A DNA stretch of 64,000 nt from Paenibacillus daejeonensis DSM 15491. GTDB taxonomy: Bacteria > Bacillota > Bacilli > Paenibacillales > Paenibacillaceae. Within the stretch, counting starts at the first letter, position 1; the number at the start of each line of letters is the position of its first letter. Both the position numbers and the translations under genes were made by a program. The notes beneath the pieces were generated by a model. The model did not search any database. It had not been told where the DNA came from and was given only the letters and a program-made list of their open reading frames with translations. This document shows positions 59,253-64,000 of the stretch, in pieces. The DNA is taken from NCBI RefSeq assembly GCF_000378385.1, contig NZ_KB899673.1:90797-154796 (forward strand), read 5' to 3'.

Positions 59253-59292
59253 GAAGGTGCAGTCTCCTGCCCCTGGCAAGCTCTGCACCTTC
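59253..59292 (-). other. Hairpin after the GH95 gene
   Basis: GAAGGTGCAG / CTGCACCTTC, perfect 10 bp with a 20-base loop, no T-run on either side. It may be a weak terminator or an mRNA-stabilising end between the GH95 and AraC genes on the same strand. Confidence 0.5.
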
Positions 59293-59341
59293 ATCATACC
59301 CAATTGAGCCGAAATGACAAGCCTTACTCCGTTGTGCTTAG

Positions 59342-61672
59342 CTATGCGTGTTGACGGATGCGCCACTGCAGCCCGCCGTCCAGTTCGCAGCTTTGCCCGG
59401 CCTCCAGTTGGATGGTGACGGTCTGATCTCCATATCTTATCGTGAACGAGCCACTCACATGCGCCCGAACCGCAGCCGTTAATAATTTCCCCTCCGCCCA
59501 GCCAGCATCTACCTCAAGGCCACCGCGGGCCCGCAGTCCCCGAAAACTGCCTGCTTGCCACTCCGACGGCAGAGCCGGCAGCATATGCACCTCTCCGGTC
59601 TGACTCTGCAGCAGCATATCCGCGACCGCAGCCGTGCCGCCATAATTGCCATCGATGACAAAAATATTCGTCTCCGCCCCGGCGATCCCTGCCTTGGAGT
59701 AGGTCAGTAAATTATCGAAGCACAACTCACTGATCAAATGCTCGACGTGTCGTAGGGCCCGATCGCCGTCATACAGCCGGGAGAAGCCTGTTGCGAACAA
59801 CACCGCTGTAAATTCAATGTCCTCCAGCTCGTCGGTCATTCGACGAAGCAGCGTCTGTCTTGCCGCTTCACTTAGCTGTGGATTCGTTAGAGGCGTAATC
59901 TGTGCGGCAGGATAGAGCGCGTACAGATGAGCCAGATGACGATGGTCGGGCTGCGCCTCCTCGTAATCCTCCAGCCATTCCTGCAGCTGCCCCTTGGCAC
60001 CAATCTGAAGTGGCGGCAGCTGACCGATTGCCAGTCGCAGTCGCTCCTGCAGCTCCTCGTCAGTCTCCAGCAGGCGGGACGATTGGACACAGAACTCGAA
60101 TAGCTCTCTGACCAGCACTTGATCCATTGTTGGTCCCATGGACAATGCTTGCTGTCCCTGCCGCCGCTCCGGTGGGTAAAAGCTATTCTCCGGCGAATTG
60201 GACGGTCCCGTGACGAGCCAGCCTTTCTGTGGATGAACGGTCATATAGTCAAGGAAGAAGCACGCTGCCTCCCGCAGTACGGGATAGGCGATGTTCATCA
60301 GAAAGTCCCGGTCCCGTGAGTACTCGTAATGCTCCTTGAGATGCATGGCAATCCATAGCCCGCCCGTAACATTGAGTCCCCACCCCGTCTCCCAACCGGG
60401 GGCTGTGAATCCCCAGGCATTGGAGAACACATGAGCTACCCAGCCTTCACATTCGTAAAAATCGGTTGCCGTCTGCCTCCCGGCTATCGCCAATTGCTCA
60501 ATGTAACGCATAAGCGGCAGATGACTGTCCGCCAGATTCGCAATTTCAACAGGGAAATAATTCATCTGGGTATTGATATCCAGATGATAATCACAGCTCC
60601 AAGCCATCCGGTTGGCCTCCCCGTCATTCCATGCGCCCTGCAGATGCAAGGGCAACGGTGAATCCGCTCGGGCTCCGGCAATCGTCAAGTAACGGCCATA
60701 CTGAAAGAATAGAACACTCAGTTCCGGGTCGCCACCCGGTGTTGCTCCCAGCCTTCGCAAGCGTTCATCAGTAGGCAGAGCAGCCTGATCCGGGGCCTCC
60801 AGTTGTAACGACACACGGTCATAGAGTGCACGGTAGTCGTCGATGTGCTCGGCCCTCAGCTGATCATAGCCCTTGGCCAGCGCGGCGTCCACCTGCGTCT
60901 CGCTTCGCTCCTGCCAGCGCTCGTCCGATTGCCCGTAGTCGGTGTTCAGAGCCAGGATAATGACCACTTCATCGGCATCACGAACTATTAATCCAGCTGC
61001 TCCCCTCCTTACGCTGCCGCCCCGGGCAGCGATGCGGAGGAGCCCCTTGCAGGTAACACCGCAGGTGCCGTCGCTATGGATGTCTTCAAGCGCCTGGCCT
61101 TCGAACGCGATCGTATCCTCTCCTGTGGGGACTGCCAAGAAGCGGGAGGTCAGGCCTTCCAGTGTCAATTCAAATCCTAGTCCACCCGGCGTGTCCGCTG
61201 TCAGCCTCGAGACCACGACCCCAGCCGGATGCGAAGCAAAGGCTTCCCGGGTATAGTGTGTTCCCGGGGTCCCTGAGGCGCGGTAGCTCATGGATGCAAC
61301 CGCCTCTTCCAGATCCAATGTACGTAGCAAGCTATCCCCGGCTTGCGGGAAGCGAAGTTGAACATTACAAACGGTCAAGTTCGTGCCGAAATTTTGCTTG
61401 GCAGGCTGCAGATCCCGCTTGGCCAGCTGGTCCCCTTCTTCGTAATCGCCACGAAAAAATGCCGCCCTCATCTCCTGCAAGCCAGATTTCCCCCGGCCGC
61501 TAGCAGCAATCCGCTCCCGCTTGCCAGACCAATAGGTCAGCTCGGTGATGCTCCATGTCTCCCGATCCCCTCCGCCATAGATGACCGCGCCTAGGCGTCC
61601 ATTGCCGATTGGCAGACCCTGCTTCCAGCTATGCCCCGGTGTGTTGTACCACAGCTTTATTCCATTTCTCAT
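59342..61672 (-). CDS. GH95 family alpha-L-fucosidase (or alpha-L-galactosidase)
   Basis: 776 residues. GH95 motifs are LWYNTPGHSWKQGLPIGNGR at the start, WSCDYHLDINTQMNYFPVEI with the paired Asn, WVAHVFSNAWGFTAPGWETG, LVTGPSNSPENSFYPP (Glu candidate) and NIFVIDGNYGGTAAVADM. No signal peptide, so it cleaves imported oligosaccharides in the cytoplasm. GGAGG is 9 bases before the ATG. It is divergent from an AraC regulator and upstream of the importer run. GH95 removes alpha-1,2-fucose or related L-galactose; with the surface GH27 enzyme the target is a glycan with alpha-galactosyl and fucosyl or L-galactosyl ends. Confidence 0.92.
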   Translation of the reverse strand: MRNGIKLWYNTPGHSWKQGLPIGNGRLGAVIYGGGDRETWSITELTYWSGKRERIAASGRGKSGLQEMRAAFFRGDYEEGDQLAKRDLQPAKQNFGTNLTVCNVQLRFPQAGDSLLRTLDLEEAVASMSYRASGTPGTHYTREAFASHPAGVVVSRLTADTPGGLGFELTLEGLTSRFLAVPTGEDTIAFEGQALEDIHSDGTCGVTCKGLLRIAARGGSVRRGAAGLIVRDADEVVIILALNTDYGQSDERWQERSETQVDAALAKGYDQLRAEHIDDYRALYDRVSLQLEAPDQAALPTDERLRRLGATPGGDPELSVLFFQYGRYLTIAGARADSPLPLHLQGAWNDGEANRMAWSCDYHLDINTQMNYFPVEIANLADSHLPLMRYIEQLAIAGRQTATDFYECEGWVAHVFSNAWGFTAPGWETGWGLNVTGGLWIAMHLKEHYEYSRDRDFLMNIAYPVLREAACFFLDYMTVHPQKGWLVTGPSNSPENSFYPPERRQGQQALSMGPTMDQVLVRELFEFCVQSSRLLETDEELQERLRLAIGQLPPLQIGAKGQLQEWLEDYEEAQPDHRHLAHLYALYPAAQITPLTNPQLSEAARQTLLRRMTDELEDIEFTAVLFATGFSRLYDGDRALRHVEHLISELCFDNLLTYSKAGIAGAETNIFVIDGNYGGTAAVADMLLQSQTGEVHMLPALPSEWQAGSFRGLRARGGLEVDAGWAEGKLLTAAVRAHVSGSFTIRYGDQTVTIQLEAGQSCELDGGLQWRIRQHA

Positions 61673-61707
61673 CTATATCATCCTCCGGACCTGATCAATG
61701 TCATGTT

Positions 61708-61722
61708 GGCGGATCATCCGCC
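61708..61722. promoter_or_regulatory. Perfect dyad between GH95 and AraC genes
   Basis: GGCGGA-TCA-TCCGCC, 6-bp arms, in the 173-base divergent region, about 35 bases before the GH95 start. A likely operator or a 5'-leader hairpin of the GH95 mRNA. Confidence 0.4.
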
Positions 61723-61845
61723 TTCGGAAGTGTAGGCCTACCCTTCTGCATGCCATTAGTGTATCATCGATAGGAGATTATGTATTTGGTAGCGCATCCA
61801 TAGATTTGACGATTCCTCCGCTAATATGGACTGGAGAGGTGCAGG

Positions 61846-62712
61846 ATGAATAAACTGAATGAGATGACGCCTTATGTCGGGGATTCTATGCATTATCTTT
61901 ATGACGGCAGTTCCAATGAGAAGCTGCGCGTCTGCAGTGTTTATGCCCTTCATTTATTTACGGCGGGACATGGCGAGATGGAAATTGACGGCAGCCGCTA
62001 CCCGATTGATCAGCGGACGATCATTTTTCTCAGGCCGGGGGTTCCTCACGCGTTTCATATTACACCTGGCCAACCCATGCCCGCTTACAATCTCTATGCA
62101 GACTTGTGGGACCAGGAGCGGCCGGTCTCCCGCAATCGTCAGTTCATCTATGCGCCGGAGCCCTTCGAACTGGGAGAGCTCGCGCTGACCCCGTTCTGCG
62201 ACGAGCTGGACAGTTTGCCTTGCGTGTTCTCCCTCCAGCCCTACCCTGAGCTCTATGATGCCTTTATTCGAATGGCCAAGCTGTTCCATACCGCCTCCTT
62301 CTACCGTGTCGAGATGATGAACAGCCTGCTCCTGGCCTGGCTGTTGAACTGGTTCAATACGGTGCACACGCCGCAGCCAACCGATTATCGGATCGTCCGT
62401 CTGCTGGCGCATCTGCATGATCATCCCGAGCAGCGCGAGCCTGTCGAGTCGTGGTGGACGTTCTGCGGTTTGAAGCGCACGTATTTTCATGCACTCTTCC
62501 TTCGCGAGACCGGCTTTACGCCCAAGGCGTATCATCATCGCCTGCTTATGCGGCGAGCCGCTCACCTGCTGCTGGAAACTGAGCTGAGCATCACCGCTAT
62601 TTCCGAAAGACTGGGCTACGGCTCCATTCATCCCTTCACCCGTCATTTCTCTGCCTATTATGGCGTGAGCCCCAAGCAATACCGCACACGGCCGCAGGAC
62701 AGTCAACTCTGA
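61846..62712 (+). CDS. AraC family transcriptional regulator
   Basis: 288 residues. An N-terminal cupin-type arm and barrel (LFTAGHGEMEIDGSRYPIDQ; TIIFLRPGVPHAFHI) and a C-terminal AraC domain, the second helix-turn-helix being clear (ELSITAISERLGYGSIHPFT). The first helix-turn-helix (WWTFCGLKRTYFHALFLRET) is less typical. GAGAGG precedes the ATG. Divergent from the GH95 gene, which it presumably controls. Confidence 0.9.
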   Translation: MNKLNEMTPYVGDSMHYLYDGSSNEKLRVCSVYALHLFTAGHGEMEIDGSRYPIDQRTIIFLRPGVPHAFHITPGQPMPAYNLYADLWDQERPVSRNRQFIYAPEPFELGELALTPFCDELDSLPCVFSLQPYPELYDAFIRMAKLFHTASFYRVEMMNSLLLAWLLNWFNTVHTPQPTDYRIVRLLAHLHDHPEQREPVESWWTFCGLKRTYFHALFLRETGFTPKAYHHRLLMRRAAHLLLETELSITAISERLGYGSIHPFTRHFSAYYGVSPKQYRTRPQDSQL

Positions 62713-62724
62713 ACCTTCGCATAA

Positions 62725-63016
62725 AACAAAATCATCCTGCGGATGATTCTAAGAGACTCATCCCCTTGCTCTAACGACCGACCAGCGGGTTGCCGAGCAA
62801 ATAGAGGAACAAAGGTGCGTTACAGCGGCCGACCAGCAGGTTGCCGAGCAAATAGAGGAACAAAGGTGCGTTACAGCGACCGACCAGTAGGTTGCCGAGC
62901 AAATAGAGGAACAAAGGTGCGTTACAGCGGCCGACCAGTAGGTTGCCAGACAAATAGAGGAACAAAGGTGCGTTACAGCGGCCGATCAATTGGTTGGCGG
63001 ACACATCTTATCCACA
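62725..63016. repeat. 51-bp tandem array B with the same flanks as array A
   Basis: Unit starts at 62817, 62868, 62919 and a last partial at 62970, with a truncated first unit from about 62775. Only the odd-type unit of array A is present (GCGTTACAGCGGCCGACCAG, then AAATAGAGGAACAAAGGT). The left flank (AATCATCC-TGC-GGATGATT at 62730-62748, GACTCATCCCCTTGCTCT) and right flank (CGGACACATCTTATCCACAA) match array A almost base for base. Open frames over it (62743-63033 and 62771-63004) are artefacts. Confidence 0.92.
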
Positions 63017-63078
63017 ACATACAAAAATCATAGTTTCCTCTAGAGTAAAGGGCTGAATCATTTCAGCCCCTCCTCATC

Positions 63079-63112
63079 AAACCGTACGTGAGGTTTTCCC
63101 TCATACGGCTTT
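63079..63112 (-). ncRNA. Group II intron domain V
   Basis: A 34-base hairpin with the AGC catalytic triad (AAAGCCGTA), a GAAA tetraloop between GAGG and CCTC, and the 3' bulge before TACGGTTT: all parts of a working domain V are present. Confidence 0.88.
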
Positions 63113-63141
63113 CCGATGTTCGTCATTCATGGGCGTGCAGT

Positions 63142-64000
63142 TTACAAGAGCGTCTTGAGTCCATATTGTTTAGTCAGAAACCTGACCTCGCGGATTGAAC
63201 CGCCCCAGCGTGAGCGTTGCCTCTTCTTTGCATACCACCTTGAAAGCCGCTGAACGATGTACCAATCCAGCTTCGCCATCTTCAATTGGCTATAGGACGT
63301 GTAGTAATAGTTTCGCCACCCCTGAATCTTGGGGTTCAACCATTCCACGTGTTCCTGGAATGATTTATGCCGCATACTCGGTGGCCCCAATCTTTCCTTT
63401 ACCACTCCCCGAATGCGTTCCTCTGCCTTTCGGGTAAGCCACTGCTGGGTGGTGTAATACACCTTTCCCTTCGACGTTTCTGCTTTCGTTTTGCGATGAT
63501 GCATGCCGAGAAAGTCAAAGCCTTCTTCTCCTGTCCATAGTCCGACGATGCGGGTTTTAATCGGATGCAACGTGAGCTCCAGACGCTCCATGATCGTACG
63601 AATGAGTTCATACGCCCGGTCTGCGTCTTTCTTCGTCTTGCATACGACTACGAGGTCATCCGCGTATCGCGTCAGTTCCCCGTATCCGCCGCCGTGTCGT
63701 TCCCACAGGATGTCGAAGTAATTTAGGTAGATGTTCGCAAGCAGTGGAGAAATAACCCCTCCCTGCGGCGTACCCAAATCGGAGCGCCTTACCGTTCCTT
63801 CCTCCATTACTCCCACTTGTAACCACTTCCGTACCAGCTTCAAGATCCGTCTGTCGCTGATTCGCATTTCCACCAACTTCATTAACTTCTCTTGATTGAT
63901 GTTGTCGAAGTAGCCTTGGATGTCGACGTCGATCACCCAATTTCCTTTACGGTTGCAGGCTTTTCGGATTCGGTCCAGCGCTCCCTTCGCGCTTCGCTTC
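63142..64000 (-). CDS. ltrA: Group II intron reverse transcriptase/maturase, 5' end cut by window
   Basis: The frame is open to the window edge and continues past the internal GTG at 63936 (upstream residues RIRKACNRKGNWV), so the start lies outside. Visible are reverse transcriptase blocks VIDVDIQGYFDNINQEKLMK, GTPQGGVISPLLANIYLN and the catalytic YADD in LTRYADDLVVVC, then FDFLGMHHRK and the domain X end IQGWRNYYYTSYSQL. It stops after domain X (KQYGLKTLL) with no HNH endonuclease, as in endonuclease-less intron lineages. The protein aids splicing and reverse-transcribes the intron for retrohoming. Confidence 0.92.
   Translation of the reverse strand, partial: KRSAKGALDRIRKACNRKGNWVIDVDIQGYFDNINQEKLMKLVEMRISDRRILKLVRKWLQVGVMEEGTVRRSDLGTPQGGVISPLLANIYLNYFDILWERHGGGYGELTRYADDLVVVCKTKKDADRAYELIRTIMERLELTLHPIKTRIVGLWTGEEGFDFLGMHHRKTKAETSKGKVYYTTQQWLTRKAEERIRGVVKERLGPPSMRHKSFQEHVEWLNPKIQGWRNYYYTSYSQLKMAKLDWYIVQRLSRWYAKKRQRSRWGGSIREVRFLTKQYGLKTLL

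Larger units (their letters stand above)
63045..64000 (-). mobile_element. Group II intron, 3' part (5' part beyond the window)
   Basis: Reading leftward: the maturase gene, then domain V at 63112-63079, then a domain VI-like hairpin (GGGGCTGAAATGATTCAGCCC, 63069-63049) and an end near TTTACTCTA at about 63045. The element inserted about 30 bases from the right flank of repeat array B. Confidence 0.85.

Noticed and set aside
62743..63033. 96-codon and 77-codon frames over array B
   Set aside because: Same reason: open frames made by a 51-bp tandem repeat, on both strands.

Overview
The window looks like a chromosomal segment of a Paenibacillus-type Firmicute. The evidence is the three sugar importers made of an LplA-type lipoprotein or related binding protein plus two permeases with no ATPase beside them, YesM/YesN-type two-component pairs, AraC regulators, a giant S-layer-anchored glycosidase with X2 modules, strong GGAGG ribosome binding sites, and many intergenic ~51-bp tandem repeats. 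No rRNA, tRNA or CRISPR was seen.

Layout. 1-2 kb: a cut-off GT4 glycosyltransferase divergent from a DUF1861 (GH130-like) protein. 2-9 kb: a leftward sugar-import operon (two permeases, YesM kinase, YesN regulator, binding lipoprotein). 9-9.3 kb: a decayed holin-like type I toxin with a convergent antisense RNA. 9.3-14 kb: a nitroreductase, then a rightward three-gene unit whose first gene fuses a StlD/DarB-type ketosynthase to a putative haem-oxygenase-like diiron oxidase domain. 14-18 kb: a five-PAS soluble histidine kinase and an MFS exporter. 18.4-19.7 kb: a compact graspetide-type (omega-ester RiPP) locus: a 56-residue precursor with two TTxxxxEE cores and an ATP-grasp ligase. 20-24 kb: an acidic lipoprotein, a radical SAM/SPASM protein, an M29 aminopeptidase, a DUF4395 membrane protein and a small membrane protein, with two repeat arrays. 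24.7-28.9 kb: an NAD salvage operon (NrtR-like regulator, PRPP-synthetase-like protein, NadV, ADP-ribosylglycohydrolase) with a palindrome lying on its -10 box. 28.9-30.7 kb: an APH-fold kinase and a HAD phosphatase.

30.8-47 kb is one large leftward region for an unidentified, probably aminated, sugar or cyclitol: an LplABC-like importer, a ceramidase-like protein, three Gfo/Idh/MocA proteins (one lacking the catalytic lysine), a DegT aminotransferase, a PIG-L deacetylase, a GlcN6P-deaminase-like protein, an AraC regulator and a 1064-residue hybrid kinase. 47-62.7 kb is a glycan-use locus: surface GH27-X2-SLH enzyme, importer, membrane-bound AraC regulator, cytoplasmic GH95 enzyme and a divergent AraC activator. 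The right edge holds the 3' part of a group II intron next to a repeat array.

The most interesting items are the graspetide locus, the ketosynthase-oxidase fusion, the 51-bp arrays that share identical flanks at two distant sites, the frameshifted toxin beside an intact antitoxin RNA, and the recombined module order in the GH27 protein.
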